A DNA stretch of 64,000 nt, taken from assembly GCA_950295325.1 (NCBI GenBank), contig OX485806.1, positions 34,722,001 to 34,786,000 of the forward strand. Direction: 5' to 3'. The stretch comes from Polytrichum commune (Eukaryota > Streptophyta > Polytrichopsida > Polytrichales > Polytrichaceae). Made by a program: the position numbers and the translations under genes. This document shows, piece after piece, positions 25,201-38,552 of this stretch. The first letter of the stretch is position 1; each line of letters opens with the position of its first letter. Under the pieces are notes generated by a model. The model was not told where the DNA came from, searched no databases, and saw only the letters and a program-made list of their open reading frames with translations.

Positions 25201-27751
25201 GATCGCCGAGTTCCAACAAGTCATGCCGTTTGACGGGCTGTGGCTGGACATGAACGAGCCGTCCAACTTCTGCTCGGGCCCCAACTGCTACTACCCGATC
25301 GATGTTGTGTGCCCCGAAGCGCTCGACTGGTGCTGCATGGTGTGCGACAACACCAACGTCTCCCGCTGGGACCGCCCGCCTTACCGGGTGAACTCGCTCG
25401 GCTACCACCGTGAGCTCTACGAGAAGACGATCGCGATGAACGCGCTGCACTACAATGGCGCCAAGCACTACGATGTGCACAACATCTATGGGTTCGCGCA
25501 AACCGCAGCCACGTATCGAGCCCTTAAGCAGGTGGGTTGAATCATCTCATCGCCTTAAACTAGTAAATGAAATGCCCGAATTCGTTTGATTCAACTTAAT
25601 TTCAAATGTCGTTTTTTAGATTAATTAAATTCAATTTTTGTCAAACATGGGTCACCATCCAGACCTCCTAGACCTCCTTAGAATTTCACTTCTAAGGAAA
25701 TTCATAAAATATCTCAGAATTTTTAGTCTTGAAAATGCTTGTAATATGAAAGTAGCTCCCAAATGATGCTTCTTAGAAAAGGTTTAGCAGCTCCAGACCA
25801 ATTTCTAAAGACGGTGAGCTCTGCGAGTGCTACAGATAGTTGCCACCCAAGGGTATGTAATTTTCTTTCCATGAGTATTATTATTCATGGGCTATTTGTT
25901 GTTTGGGGGGCAGAACACGAACAAAAGACCATTTGTGATGTCAAGGTCCCTGTTCCCCGGCGCGGGCGCCTTCTCGGCACATTGGACAGGAGACAATGGC
26001 GCGTCGTGGGACGACATGCGATTCTCCATCGCAAGCATCCTCAACTCGGGTCTCTTCGGGACACCCATGGTCGGCGCCGACATTTGTGGCTTCTACCCGA
26101 CGACATGGGAGGAGCTTTGCAACCGGTGGATCCAGCTAGGCGCATTCTACCCCTTCTCCCGGGACCACTCGGACGTCCACTTTGGGCCTCAAGAGCTTTA
26201 CCTGTGGAAGACGGTGACGGCGTCGGCCAAGAAGGCCTTGCCCCTCCGCTATCGTCTCTTGCCCTACATGTACACATTACTCCACGAGGCGCACGTCACG
26301 GGGACACCCGTGGCGCGCGCCCTCTTCTTTGTCTTCCCGGAGGACGAGGCCACGCTCAACATCAGTGACCAGTTCCTCCTTGGGGACGCCATCCTCGTGT
26401 CCCCCGTGCTCAAGGCAAAGCAAACCTCGGTGCGGGCCTACTTCCCGGCCGGGACGTGGTACAACCTGTTCGACTGGTCTCGTGTCCTGTCGAGTAACGG
26501 GTCGTTCGAGGTGCTCGACGCGCCTTGGGACACCATCAACGTGCACGTGCGGGCTGGTGCGGTCGTCCCCATGCAGGATTATGCCACCACCACTACATTG
26601 GCCCGCAAATCTCCGTTCACACTTCTTGTGGTGTTCGAAACCCCTAAATTGGGGGGCAACTCAGGTTTTATATGATATACACAACTCATTTCTTTTGATT
26701 CTCCTTTCGTAAAGCATCGTATTCTCTCAGCGAATCTGGTCTTGTTGCAAAGAGCTCACATAGTTGAATCCAATGATATCTTGTTTGACAGGATTGGTGA
26801 CCTCCACATCATTCACCGCAGGTATTAGAGTCAATATTCCTTCAATTCAGCCTCAGGAGTTGGTTAATTTGCATACAACACTTTCCAAGCTCGGTATGTT
26901 TTGGGTGCATGCTTGGATTCGGTGTGGAGGCTTGAAAGAAGAACATTCTATGTCCGGGCATTGAAGGCCAAACTCATTTTAGCACCTCTTGGCATGCCAG
27001 AGTGAGTTTCACCCGCAATGACCTGATACAGAGTGTTCTTGGGTTAAACCTCTCCACGCCAACTCCAAGCCCTCTCCAAGGATGCACCGAAATCTTACCA
27101 AACATGGAAAGTATTGTATGCAAAACAACCAACTCCCGATGAAAGCTCCGGTTCGATTGGATGATTAAGGAAGAATAAGAAGCTCTATTTCGCGAGTGCC
27201 ATAGGATATAATGAACCTTATTAGATAAAAATCATATGCCTTATCATACCTCATTCTTTCATCTGAAAACCTATTGTTAACAACCTCATGGTCTATTATG
27301 AGCTTATCATAAGTTGTGAGAGTCTTATTTTGCTGATGCCTGTGCTCCTGATACAAACGTTGCAGAGAGCTTGGCATCCGGGGAGCTTTTCGTTGACAAT
27401 GATGAGGAGATTGAGATGGGAATCCGGCCAAACACGTCAACCTACGTGAAATACGAGGCTTCCCTCTCCGCGACCGGCCGGGGTTTAGTTCGGGCTTCAG
27501 TCACTCACGGCGAGTGGGCGAAGGAGCAGCACATGTTTGTCCATGCAATCACGGCCCTGGGAGTGGAGTCGCTTCCAGATTCCGTTCTCGTGAACGGAAC
27601 TCCAGCAGCTCATGATGTCAAGGTAACCCTCAACACCACGACATTGGTGTTGGAGATTTCGGGGCTGAGGTTATCAGCCGGCAAAGACTTTGAAGTGGTG
27701 TGGTTGACCAACCACCCCGATAGCACCGCCGAGCACATTGCCTCGAGTTAA
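19241..27751 (+). CDS. GH31 alpha-glucosidase / alpha-xylosidase-like
   Basis: A glycoside hydrolase family 31 enzyme that releases terminal alpha-linked glucose or xylose, probably in the secretory pathway or wall. My model has six exons: 19241-19494, 20945-21699, 22753-22983, 25038-25531, 25914-26664 and 27366-27751. These sum to 2871 nt, or 956 aa. A hydrophobic segment at residues 14-31 after basic residues suggests a signal peptide or signal anchor. Family motifs run in order: GLGEGTHK, the YWVLGFHQSRYGY junction, then DGLWLDMNEPSNF with the nucleophile Asp near 484. HWTGDN follows, with the acid/base Asp near 605, and then a C-terminal beta domain. Intron 1 uses a GC donor. The exons are GC-richer than the introns, which carry dispersed repeats. 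Glucosidase and xylosidase cannot be told apart by eye. Confidence 0.9.
19495..20944 (+). other. GC-AG intron 1 of the GH31 gene
   Basis: The reading frame requires exon 1 to end ...CTCACTGTCAG, followed by GCATGT, and exon 2 to start after TATGTTCAG. The joined Arg-Tyr-Glu-Asn-Glu-Asp keeps phase 2 and the family sequence. No GT donor nearby gives a usable phase. The intron contains one copy of the dispersed repeat (19677-20000). Confidence 0.65.
19677..20000 (+). repeat. Dispersed ~350-bp repeat, copy 2
   Basis: It lies in intron 1 of the glycosidase gene, in the same orientation as the copy at 24455-24800. Recognisable blocks are CATGTTCTCC, ACTTGTGTCG, GGTTATTGG, AAACATGTG and CCGATTAAAG. 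Confidence 0.55.
24455..24800 (+). repeat. Dispersed ~350-bp repeat, copy 3
   Basis: It lies in intron 3 of the glycosidase gene and has the same block order as copy 2, ending GTTCCGACTAAGAAAATCGACCA. It is non-coding. Confidence 0.55.
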
Positions 27752-29569
27752 TCAATTATCAAGCAGGGATTTAGGGAAATTTAAAGTTGGAGATCAAAAA
27801 TTAAAGCAATCACCCATCAAGGAGTGAAGCATAATCTGAATGAATCATGGCTCAAACACGAGTCATTCATGCCCTCATGCAATCCGACATGGCAATTGAC
27901 TAATTTAGTGATTCCTGATGGGTAGGTACCATGCGTGATCATGCTGGTATTAGTGTAACATGAAATGTGTGCTTCACTGCAAACCGCACCATGCTCATGG
28001 GGGATGTAATTTTGGAGCAATCCAATTTATATTGATTTTTATACCGTCAATACTTGGGCATCTTCCTTCGCAGATAGTGGAAATTTGAGTACCCTATTAA
28101 ACCCAGTATTCATGTGCAGATTTTTGCAATCCACCTTGCAGAAAATTTCCTAGTCTATGTGCACACTTGAGTGATTCAAACCAATTATTGAGCCAAACAT
28201 ATTAATGTGAATAATCGTGCCTCAAACGCCAATTCTTTCATTTGCTCATGTATCTGTGGTAATGGACTCGTTGGAAATTCTGAAGGTTTATGATGTGTGA
28301 TGCCATTAATGATATAACATGGAAGTTTGGCAGTGATCATTCATTGCAAAACGCATCATAATGTAGACCTGTGTTATTTGGATGCTCTTCTTGCACCAAC
28401 TTCTTGTAGATTCATATGAAACACACAATTAGTGCGAGATAACTTGCAAATCCAAATCGTGCCATAGCCATTCACCTCATAACTATTGGAGCTCATATGA
28501 TTGATAGTCAATTCCATATCATAGTGAAGTCTCTCATGCTCATTAAATAGTCATATATGTTCCCTCCCCCCCCCCCCCCCAAATTGTGTTAATTATTATG
28601 CCTAGAATGGTCTAAGCATATTTTGAGCATGTATTATACTCTCTTTTAAAACGTGTCTTTTTGGTGTCCATTCCTATATTCACACCTAACCACATACCCT
28701 CAAATATAGATGTCCATGTAACTTTACACTAATTGTTGTGTTGGATTTAGGCACATAAACCTTACTCATCGTGGATGTATGTAATTTAGGAGCAATCCGA
28801 TTTCTTGACTTTAATACCTTCAAACTTGGGGCAGCTCACCTTAACAGACAGTGAAGAAAATTCTTAACCTCAACATGTAAATTTGCAATCCATCTTACAT
28901 AATTCGTCTGAGTTTACCGAGTGTACCAATTTTTTATCGAGTAATTTTCCTTGATGGACATATAGCTATTTATGCTATCTACGTAAAACATTGTACTCTC
29001 AATGAAAAGTCATAGCAATGCGGAACTCCAAAATTTGGTAAACGACACTAATAGATGGTTTTTCCTGCATACATAGCAAGTCCTGAAGGGTATGCATGAG
29101 GCTGGCATTAATGAGCGTAGCATGGAATGTGGTAGTGACTTCAACACAAACCACAGCTTGTGCATCGTGGAAGTATGTGTTATCAGAGCAATCTAATTTC
29201 AACTTCTAATTCTTTCTACTTCCAAAACTTGAACTTACCTTCACAGATAGTGGAATTCTCAACCCTCATGTGCAGATTTACAATCCACCTTGCATAATTG
29301 TTCCAAGTCTTTGTCGACGCTTATGAGTAGCAGATCTCAAAGAATCAATAGGTAATTTTTGTGTGACTGAGTTGGTGTGTGGATGGAAAAGCACAAATGT
29401 TGTGGGGTGCACCAGCACTAATGATCTGATTTCATTTTTATTTTTTAATTCAAAAACTGTGTCTTTGTTGTCATACCAAAGCAGGATGATGGGCACCCTA
29501 ATTGCCGGTTGGGTTCCTGTTCTCAGGTTGGGTCAGAACTCCTGGGTGAGAATACAGTAGCTTGGCATG

Positions 29570-29945
29570 TGGTTACTTTTCTTAATCAGACCCCTAGATT
29601 TGATTGGTATGTGGTTTGGTGAGGAGGCAAGCATCATAAAGACACATGTTTAAAAGAGATTGGACTGCATTTTCAAATATTACTAACTTTGCTATATTCA
29701 ATAGTGAATACAACTGGGAGGACCTATGTATCTAGTTAAGAAATCAACAAACATGCGCTTCCGATAACCATAAGTTCTAAAGCAAGGGAGGTCGGATTTT
29801 CAATCTGGTTTTTGCAGATATTTCATCGTAGATTTGCTAATGCAACACGAGTTTTGTTGTTTAAATCTAATCGGTAAGAGTTGGAGAACATGGAGAAGGA
29901 ACTAAATAACATCCACATACATTATGTCGGAGTGTTGCAGAGTGT
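29570..29945 (-). repeat. Dispersed ~350-bp repeat, inverted copy 4
   Basis: Read on the minus strand it shows the blocks of copies 1-3: GTTCTCCAACTCTTACCGAT, a TAGATTTGCTAATGCAACAC complement, AAACATGTG and the ATTAAGAAAAGTAACC end. It lies downstream of the glycosidase gene. Confidence 0.55.
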
Positions 29946-31798
29946 TGTGGGGATGGCCATCCAAATTGTGGGTTGCGTACTTGTTTCCAGGCAGAGTCAT
30001 TTCCCAAGGTGAGGATGCAGTATGTTGGGTGTTGTGGAGTATGTTAAAGCTTCTTTTGAAAACCCATTTGTGATGGGTCCAACCACAATAAGGTGTACCA
30101 AAATTGTGTCATGCTTAAACCATTTTCACAATCCTTTGACACTCATTTGAATAGTTATCATGCTTTTATTTTGAACTTTACTAAGGTATATAGTCAAGAC
30201 TTAGTTCACTTACAAATATTGTCATCACATTTTCCATCTTTTCTCTATTCTATTTAATGTACCTAATTCTCTAGGGCATCTAGACTAGTACTACATACCC
30301 GCAAATTCCGTGTTGACTCCGGCTCATATAATGCCAGAATGGTATTTCTTATGAGGTTATGCAGTTTGTGCTTTAATTAGTAATATTGCCTCAAACGTGA
30401 ATCCTAATGAAATGTAAAGACCCCTTTCTATTTAGTCCTTAGTGGCACACCTTATCATGGTTGGACCTTGATGAGAATTGTGAGAACAAGAGTGAGTTTA
30501 ATTAATCAATGAAAATCATAAGTAAAAGGAATGTTTGTATTCATTCAAGATGAAAAAGTTATGACATGATCTAAACCAAATGAATTGTTGGCCCACTTGT
30601 TGTAATAAGTATAAGACAATTTGATAAGTACTTGCTTTGGAAGATACATCTTCTTGGATCTTCATTAAATTCAAATAATAATCAATTTGCTTGAAAATGA
30701 ACCAATGAATTACACTTATAGTCATGGCCCACCTTTGTCACATTCGGGAATATTGACACATGGATATTAAGGGTGTGACCACCTCTAGTGTTTCATGTTT
30801 ATTTATCATAATAACATAGCACTTGGATATCTAATCTGGGGTTCATGTCTTGCACATAAATGATCTAGTCATGTAAAAAGATATCAAAAGTTAGGAACGT
30901 ACTTTTGTTCTGTTAGAACAAGTAAGTGGCGACCTAGATCCTCAACAAATTTTGTTTCCCCTCACCCACCATAAGCAGTGCGGTAAAAACTTGTCCCCTA
31001 GGTAATCTAAGATTAATCCCAATTTATTCTAATTGAACTTCACTAGCCTAATTTAGGATCTCTAACACCGATTTAGGTGTTAATTTTCCTTGAAATAAGA
31101 ATTCATGAACTTTGCATAGCAATTGGTGTTTTCACCCTCCCTCTTGGTAAGTTCTCCAAAACATCTCGGGGGGGGGGGGGTAGTCATTGGTTGGAGTAGC
31201 AATATATGTGCAAACAAATGATAGGGTATTTTAAAAACATGGGAGCAAAAAATTATAATTGGGCTTAAGAGTAATATAGGGTATCAAAAATGGCACTGGA
31301 CATCTTTAAAGTACTATAGGGTATGGAATAATAGGTAATTTGAAATTATAAGTAATGCAAGCCATTTTTCTATTGACCCAAAGCAGAAATTTACATAATG
31401 ATAGCATGTGAAAAAAAGAAGAGAATTGAAAGTAATACCCCCCTATAAAATAGTGGTTGTTCGCACCTATATCCTTAACTTTTTAACACACTGCCCCCCC
31501 CCCCCCCCGAGCAAAACATCACCCATCCCAACTTCTAGAGTATTGGGTAACCAAAATAAATTTCAAAAACAAATTGCAAGGCAACGAGCATAAATACACT
31601 CCATTGAAATTTTACATCATAATAAAATTGTGGTTCATTCCTTAGCATAAAGAAAAGATTCCAAATGATATGGTGGAGATCAATAACACGTGAGGTTCAA
31701 GAAATATCTGTTTATTGGAAACTGAAAGAATACTTGAGAGAAGACACTTGAGAGAATACCAGGGCAATCGCCTGGTACAAGATTAATTCTCAGAATGA

Positions 31799-31834
<36 letters not shown>
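31799..31834. repeat. (AT)n(AC)n microsatellite
   Basis: About twelve AT dinucleotides run directly into about seven AC dinucleotides. Confidence 0.8.
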
Positions 31835-31835
<1 letters not shown>

Positions 31836-32157
31836 ACTACTACTTGATTAAACATCTACTGGATAGCACTTTGCACGCAATAACTGAGAACTTAGAGGAG
31901 AACTTTTGTGTGTACGAATATTCCTTTGATGACGGACATCTTTGAGGTCAGGAAGACTTGATGCTGATGTAAGAATAACCCCACCTACTTGAATTCTCCA
32001 GGGATGATAATACTTTGGACCCAAGTGCAGAAATTTGACCAAGTTTCGAGGACCGGCCGCCATCAAAAATGTTGGTCAGCCAATGCCACCGTGTCACTTG
32101 GTACCTGATTCTGTCATGCAAGAAAACGTCAACCAACACCCACCTCGCACCTGATTG

Positions 32158-32600
32158 TAAGGGCCACTTTACACACGAGCCAAGAGCCGTGACCATGAAA
32201 TTGTGAGAGCCCAAAAGAAAGTGTCCAAAGGCCGTCCCAACACACCTCCAAAATCATGCAGTGTGGTCGCGGACCCTCAAGTGTAGTGTGAAGCCATATG
32301 TGACCGGGCCCTCACCCATATGCTATTTCAATGAATTTTTATTCAAGCGGGTCCTCATGCATGATAAAATAGAATAAATTAATGGTTGTGAGCGTTCGGA
32401 GTGTCATGGTCTCCCAGTTTTGTGTTAGGCCTACTTCCAAGAGGTGGTTTTTGAAAATAGTCCAAGTGACTATGAAACATGATCCATTCGATGCCATGTA
32501 GGAATCCATGTAGACTTTACATCCATCTTGCATTCACTTACTCCGTTGGTCCCTCCACCGTAGTGCAAAGCGAACTTGGACCGGCTCCGCCTTTTCCACC
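32158..32600. mobile_element. Partial GGGCC-type MITE
   Basis: TAA followed by GGGCCACTTTACACACGAGC marks a left end. It matches, inverted, the right end near 790-858. The block near 32553-32575 (CTCCACCGTAGTGCAAAGCG) resembles the right end of the family at 52295, but no matching inverted terminus with TAA was found, so the right boundary is unclear. Confidence 0.4.
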
Positions 32601-33592
32601 AATGAGAGTGCTTGAAGTCAATAATGGTCAACAACAACTTCACTATTAGTGTCGCCTAACATGACACTTGGCATTTAAGTGCACTTACTAATATCTTGGC
32701 ATGAGTATGTTCAATATAGTGTTATGAGGTGTATGCACGCCTATATTAGACAATGATCTACAAGTTGACTAAAGTGTGCACAAATGACACTTGGCAAACT
32801 AAAATATAACCACATTAGTATGGGAATTGAACATATGAGACACCTAAACCCTAAATCGGGCTAGACGTTTATATTTGAGTAATATGTGGTTAGGTGTGGA
32901 ACTAAGAACCTACACTAAAAAGATACTTGTTTGCAAGAGATTGGACTTTGTGATCAAAAGATGCTAACCAATCTAGGCTCAATTGTCAACACAATAGGGG
33001 GTTGATATATGACCATTTAATGAGCCCAAGAATCTTCACTTTCATGATGATTCAGATATTCATATGAGATCCGAAAACTATGAGACAAATGGGTACAGCC
33101 ACAGTTTAGATTCGCCAGTCACCTTGCACTCAAATTGTGCGTTTCATATCCGACGAAAATTAAATGCATCCCAAAAGCTATCATGAAAACTCTGAAATAT
33201 TGAATCTCATGCAGTACTACTTTGAATCTCATGGTGACAAGCAAAAACATCAGATTGCTTCGTCGTACCACATACAATTGCACTCAACTAGAGAGGCAAA
33301 TTTGTGTCCATGATCAGATCTCTAACTACTAGCTAGAGTTTTTATATCTAGTCTATCAGTTCTTATATCGCACAAAATTTCATCTTGATCAAACCTAAAG
33401 CTCGATGGTGCATCTGGGATTAAAATCCACCAGCTAGCCTAGTTAGCCTTCACACCTCTTTGCTTGCGGTTCCGACATATAATATAACCTCGGATACCAT
33501 TTTACAAAAAAATAAAAATTCCACATTCAAACCATCAATTGCATAGATCATGGATGACGAAGAATTAGAATGTGGTTGAATTTCATCGATGA

Positions 33593-36500
33593 TCAACATT
33601 CGACCGGGAACGGCCCCGGAGCGCCAGTCCACCCCTCCACGCATTCCAGCAAAGGCTTAACAAGCTTGCCTTCGCAGATGGCATCGAACACCTTCTCGAT
33701 CTCTTGGCCGGGGGATACGGTTTTCAACCCCGACAACAACGTGGTACCAAGCTCCGACCTCACAAACTTATACAAAGGATAGGTCCTGCACTCTTCGATC
33801 CGGTTAGCCACCTTCGATTTGCCCTCGTCATACTCCTTCCGCACTCGAGGCACCTCATTACCCAACCGAGTCTTCAATTTAGCCTCGAACTCATTGATCC
33901 TTTGAAACACGGAGGTTGACTCTTGTTTCTCATTTTTAGGGTTAGTGAGGGCATGGTTGGCCAAAACCTCCCGCAGTTTCTCCATGAGCGGGTAACTATG
34001 AGAAGCCGCATCATCGATGTATGTGAACACCGGCTGCCGGTCCACCACCATCATCAAATCCTTCTCACAAAACCGGGCGGGATGCAATGCCCCGGAGCTT
34101 CCATCCACGAACAAAGTCTCCTTGGCAACTTGTGCAACCACCGTCTTCACTTCGCATTGCATGGTTTCTTCCACATGGCGAAGGTCCACCGCTTGACATA
34201 ACCCTACCAAGAAGGTGGAACTCATAAGTTTCAGAATTTGGACGGACTCCTCGGTCTTTCGGGCGGACACTAACCCCAGGGAGTTCACATCCTGGTTGTG
34301 TTGCTCGGCGCTTTGCACGTGGGTGGTGACGGGGTTGGCCAGGTAGTTGATCTCAGAGAGGTAGGAGGCCATGGCGATCTCGGCTCCCTTCATCCCGTAG
34401 TCCAAACTTGGGTCGGGCCCTCCACTCAGGTTTGATGGTAACCCGTTGTTGTAGTAGTCGTTCACGAGCTCCGAGAACTGAGCAAACATGAGCTTCGCGA
34501 TCGCCGCGATCGCGAGGCGCATATTGTCCATCGACACGCCGATCGGTGTGCCCTGGAAATTGCCGCCGTGGAGCGCGCGGTCGCCCGCAGCGTCAATGAT
34601 GGGGTTGTCGTTCACGGAGTTGATCTCGCGTTGGATCGAGTGCGTCGCCTGCCGGATGACTTCCACTTGAGGTCCTAACCACTGCGGCGATGTACGCAAC
34701 GCATACCTGTAGTCCATCATGGTCAACAAACAAAAGGAAGGAGGTCAATCAATTGAATCCATAATCCCCCTTAAAAAATACACATTGACAGGATTCAGAG
34801 AATAAGTTGACAACATTTCACAACTGGTCGTTGATCTAGTGGACAACGCTTTCAACGAGTTACTCAGGTCAACTCTAGACTTAGGTGGACGTGCCTAATT
34901 CGGTTACTTCTCTTGATCGGACACCTAGTACACTTTGAGTGGTATGTGTTAAAAGTGCTCCAATAACGGACATCAAAATGTGTTCAAAAGAGACTGGACT
35001 GTGTTGACATGCTCAAATATGATCGCCATTCTATCTATGCTTAACAATCAACATAATTGGGGACCACACCAGTATATGACCATTTTATGAGCACGAGAAT
35101 CTTCACTTCGATAGTGAACAAGATATTCATACGAGCTTCGAAACTTGATATGAGGAAAAAGCTATGGCTCGATTTGGATAGCCAAACCATTTCATACTAA
35201 TCGCATGTGTCATATTCTAGAAGAGGGCTTCTTGTAACCATTTAAAACCCATCTATCTTAGAACATCATGATTTCAATATTCATAACCTTCAGTTCCCAC
35301 CCATGAGCAGTTGTCAAGCAGTTGTGTCCCATAAACTACAAGCTGACGACGTAGAAGCTATAGCAGCTCGTCATCCACTCCCCCATCGCCAGCTATCCTA
35401 TGGGGTCTGTAGCTTTCTTAATCGAACCAAGATAAACGATAGACTAAACAACAACAACCACCCCCCGTTCATTGCTTTGGAAAACTCCAATCAATCTTCT
35501 AACAAGGATGACCTTAGTGTCTTGGTTGTCCTCAACTCAATTCAACTCAAATCAAATCCTACCTGTCTTGCTTAGGCTTCTTGAGAGGATCGGTTTCGTT
35601 CAACTTGGCAGCAGCTTTCATGAAACCACTCCCATCCAGCACCCACTCCATGATGGCCGCCGCCTCCATCTGCCCAGGATGGTGCTTCAATCTGTGAGTG
35701 AGAGGATCAGCGAACTCCGGCTTTCCCTGCATAACCTCGCAGAACAAGGCCGACAAAACCTCGGCCAACAACACCAATACATTGGCGTCGAAGCAAACAA
35801 TGGAAGCTAGCCCTGACCCCACGGCAGTTCCATTCACAAGAGCCAACCCCTCTTTCGGCTGTAACACAAACGGCTCCTCTACGCCAGCCAATTTCAAAGC
35901 CTCCATAGCCGAAACCTCTTCACCGTCCTCCGTCACAGCTCTGGAATTAGGTCTGGCAGTGAGCAAACCCGCGACGTAAGACAACGGCACCAAGTCTCCG
36001 GAAGCAGTCACAGTCCCCCTCAAGGGCAACTTCGGCGTCACATGTGCATTGATGAGCTTCTCCATGGCTTCCAGAATCTTCCACCGAATCCCAGAGAATC
36101 CTTGCATAAGTGTGTTGGTGCGAACCAACATCGCAGCTCGCGTGGTTGTCGAGGACAACACATTACCACTTTTCCCAATCACCCCCGCATTCAGAAACCG
36201 GATGAGCTCCTTCTGAAGCTCAACCCCTTTTTGTGTTCTCCGGTAAGATGTGTCTCCGAACCCTGTGGTCACTCCGTAGATATCTCCACCGTTCATGATT
36301 TTGGTCAACACCCAATTTGAGCTTTCGTCGACTCGAGGTTTCGCATTTACGGCGTCCAGAACCACCTTAACCTCTGGCCTGCGGGCTATTGCGGTAACTT
36401 GGCCCACTGTTAGGTTAACCCCCTCGATTGCTACTTGAGTTGAGTTGTAGAATGTGGCCACCATCTCCTTCACCTCGTCTAAGTGGCTTCCTTGCATGCT

Positions 36501-36641
36501 GTCGGCTACCTTGGCCCAGTTGAGTGGATCTGCATTCAACATGATCCGGGGCTCGTCTGCGCACAGCGAGTACAGCACTGCGTCTGACTCCGTGGCCACA
36601 ACCGTGTCCACCTCGTGCCTGCTTTCCACGTTGATGCCCAT
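33593..36641 (-). CDS. PAL: Phenylalanine ammonia-lyase
   Basis: It deaminates L-phenylalanine to trans-cinnamate, the entry step of phenylpropanoid metabolism, as a cytosolic homotetramer. Two exons (36641-35563 and 34706-33593) encode 730 aa. The ATG at 36641 has strong context (ACCATGG). Visible hallmarks are Tyr near 122 in [10 protein letters not shown], the Ala-Ser-Gly triad at 213-215 that forms the MIO group ([13 protein letters not shown]), the Phe-Leu pair near 149-150 in IRFLNAG favouring phenylalanine over tyrosine, and [12 protein letters not shown]. The intron (35562-34707, GT-AG, 856 nt) splits the Arg codon of KQDR|YALRTS, a position conserved in many plant PAL genes. No frameshift or stop is seen, so the gene appears intact. 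Confidence 0.97.
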
Positions 36642-37202
36642 GGTCACTGCTGATAAATTGATACAGATTTAGGGTTAGAAGCCTCGATCGATCCGAAATC
36701 TGAAGTCTGGTCCTGAATGAGATGGCGAAGAAATTAACTACAGTGCCGGTACTCCACAAACCGGTGCTCCACAAAATTACTACAGAAAATTTGCAAACTT
36801 CAAAAATTGCTGCAATTCAGCTTAACCCAGCCCAGCACCACTCTTTCACACCCAGGCACCAGCTCCCATCCTGCTTGCGGTGATCACTACACGCCCCTCC
36901 GAAAGTAGAAGACGATCAAATGCACAATTCGGCGACTGTTACAGCTGCAGGACCGGCTGATTGCTTGCAGAGAAGCTAGCTTGGATTAGATGATGATCGA
37001 GTGAGGAGAAATGCTTGTCAAGAGAATCATTATAAGCATGTTGGCGATGGAATGTTGAGCTAGAAGATGAGGTGATTCTAAATCTGGCACATGCGAGGAC
37101 GAAATGGAACTTAGACTGCCACCGAAGGCGGCTAGTCGTCTCCGGAGTCTGGTCTGGACGTAACAAGCCACCTTACTTGAAGCCTTTTAATTTTGACATT
37201 GA

Positions 37203-37211
37203 CTTTATAAC
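37203..37211 (-). promoter_or_regulatory. Possible TATA box for PAL
   Basis: On the minus strand the sequence reads TTATAAAG about 560 bases before the PAL start codon. A second TATA-like run (TATATATA) lies near 37267-37274. Either would give a long leader, and an untranslated intron cannot be excluded. Confidence 0.25.
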
Positions 37212-38492
37212 CACCGTTGGATCTCAGATCAAGCTGTGACTTGTAGGAATGAGAGGGGACTATTGCATATATATACGTGGAGTGTACCTCTCATCCATCC
37301 AACATTAAAACTTGAGCCCCTAGGCACTAGGTTTATTTTCCGATTCATCTCAAATGACCCCGAGTGTGGCATTAATTCGGGGTCTTTAAAGTTACCTCCA
37401 ATGTTAAAATTTAATCAACCCAAAAACATAGTCTCCATACTTCATACTATTTCAGGGTTTTTATGTTTGATGAATGAGACTCAAGTGCGCTCGTACACGA
37501 TGATTCCCTCTCTTTCCTGCATCAGGGTTTGCCACAATAGGGTGATTGTCAAGTGAATTGTTAAGAATTATTATGTTCAGGGTTAGAACTTTAATTAATC
37601 AACCCTTGTTAGAGGACTAAGAGAATCAACCCAAAGGGGTTTGCTTGTGTGTTTGAAAGTGACTTTAGAGTTATTGATGCACATGTACATCCATGGTTGG
37701 GGTACCTAAAAGGAATGACCATGACCAAAATTGTCAATTTTTGAAGGCTTTGAAGTAGCTCATAAATACATCTTCTTGTAAAGAAAATAATTTGACTTGT
37801 CACAAAAGACATATTTTCTTAATGGAAAGCAAAGGAATGTCTTTAGTGTGAGAGCATACATCATAAGATGCAACATAGCTCAATCAATCTATAAACATCA
37901 ACACAAAGCTCATAAATATGTAAAATTTTATGCTTTTACAAATTTTTAGATCTTAAATACATGCAAAAGGACCTTTATTTTGAAGATATTTTGCTAGTTC
38001 AAAAGAAATTCAAACAAATTAGGATGTAAGGGAGTGATACACACCTAAAGTAATCTTAAACACACAAAGAACATGTACAGTTTATTCATCCCAAAACACC
38101 AAGTGCCTCAAAGTTATATAATTTATGAAAAATAACATTTGTGGTTATTGACAATATTTTGAGATAGGGGTGCAAGCACGGTGTAGTGGAGAGCTCCTAA
38201 TCCCTGCCTAGTATTTAGTAAAAGTGATTCAAAACTATACACTAACTTTGAATTTTGTGAAGAAAAATATCATAAACATTTTAAAAACACATTGATCTAC
38301 AAAGCCAAGCAATTTATGATGACAAAAAAGGTTCCAAGAAAAGTCTACATATTTTAGAAGACAGTGCAAGTGGTGTGCAAGTAGGTGATATTGACTCTCT
38401 AAAATTTGTTTAAAGTACGATAAGATTATATTAAATTGATGGTTTTCCACAAAACTTTGTGATGATGCCCTCAAGTAGATAATGAATTCAAG
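37212..38492. other. Intergenic, no gene seen
   Basis: AT-rich DNA between the PAL promoter and the giant element. Only short frames without protein-like composition are present. Confidence 0.5.
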
Positions 38493-38496
38493 GAAT
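38493..38496. repeat. Target-site duplication GAAT, left
   Basis: GAAT directly abuts the left terminal inverted repeat. The same four bases directly follow the right repeat at 63301-63304. Confidence 0.65.
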
Positions 38497-38527
38497 ATGG
38501 CCTTATTAACTAAAATGAGCCAATTGG
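38497..38527 (+). repeat. Left 31-bp terminal inverted repeat
   Basis: It begins ATGGCCTTATTAACTAAAAT and ends GAGCCAATTGG. It is the exact reverse complement of 63270-63300. Confidence 0.85.
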
Positions 38528-38552
38528 GCCATTATGAGACAATCCGTACCTT

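Larger units (their letters stand above)
27752..33592. other. Intergenic, repeat-rich, no gene seen
   Basis: No supported coding region. It contains an inverted copy of the dispersed repeat (29570-29945) and weaker fragments near 28600-28720 and 32860-33000. There are C or G homopolymers at about 28565-28580, 31168-31180 and 31494-31508, and an (AT)n(AC)n microsatellite at about 31799-31834. A MITE left end (TAA then GGGCCACTTTACACACGAGC) lies at 32158. Confidence 0.5.

Noticed and set aside
25019-26546. Minus-strand and frame-shifted frames over the glycosidase exons
   Set aside because: They are shadows of the GC-rich GH31 coding exons, whose plus-strand frame carries the catalytic motifs.
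26764-26964. Extra exon candidate in intron 5 of the glycosidase gene
   Set aside because: Exons 5 and 6 join in frame and give a continuous C-terminal domain. The segment has no family similarity that I can see.
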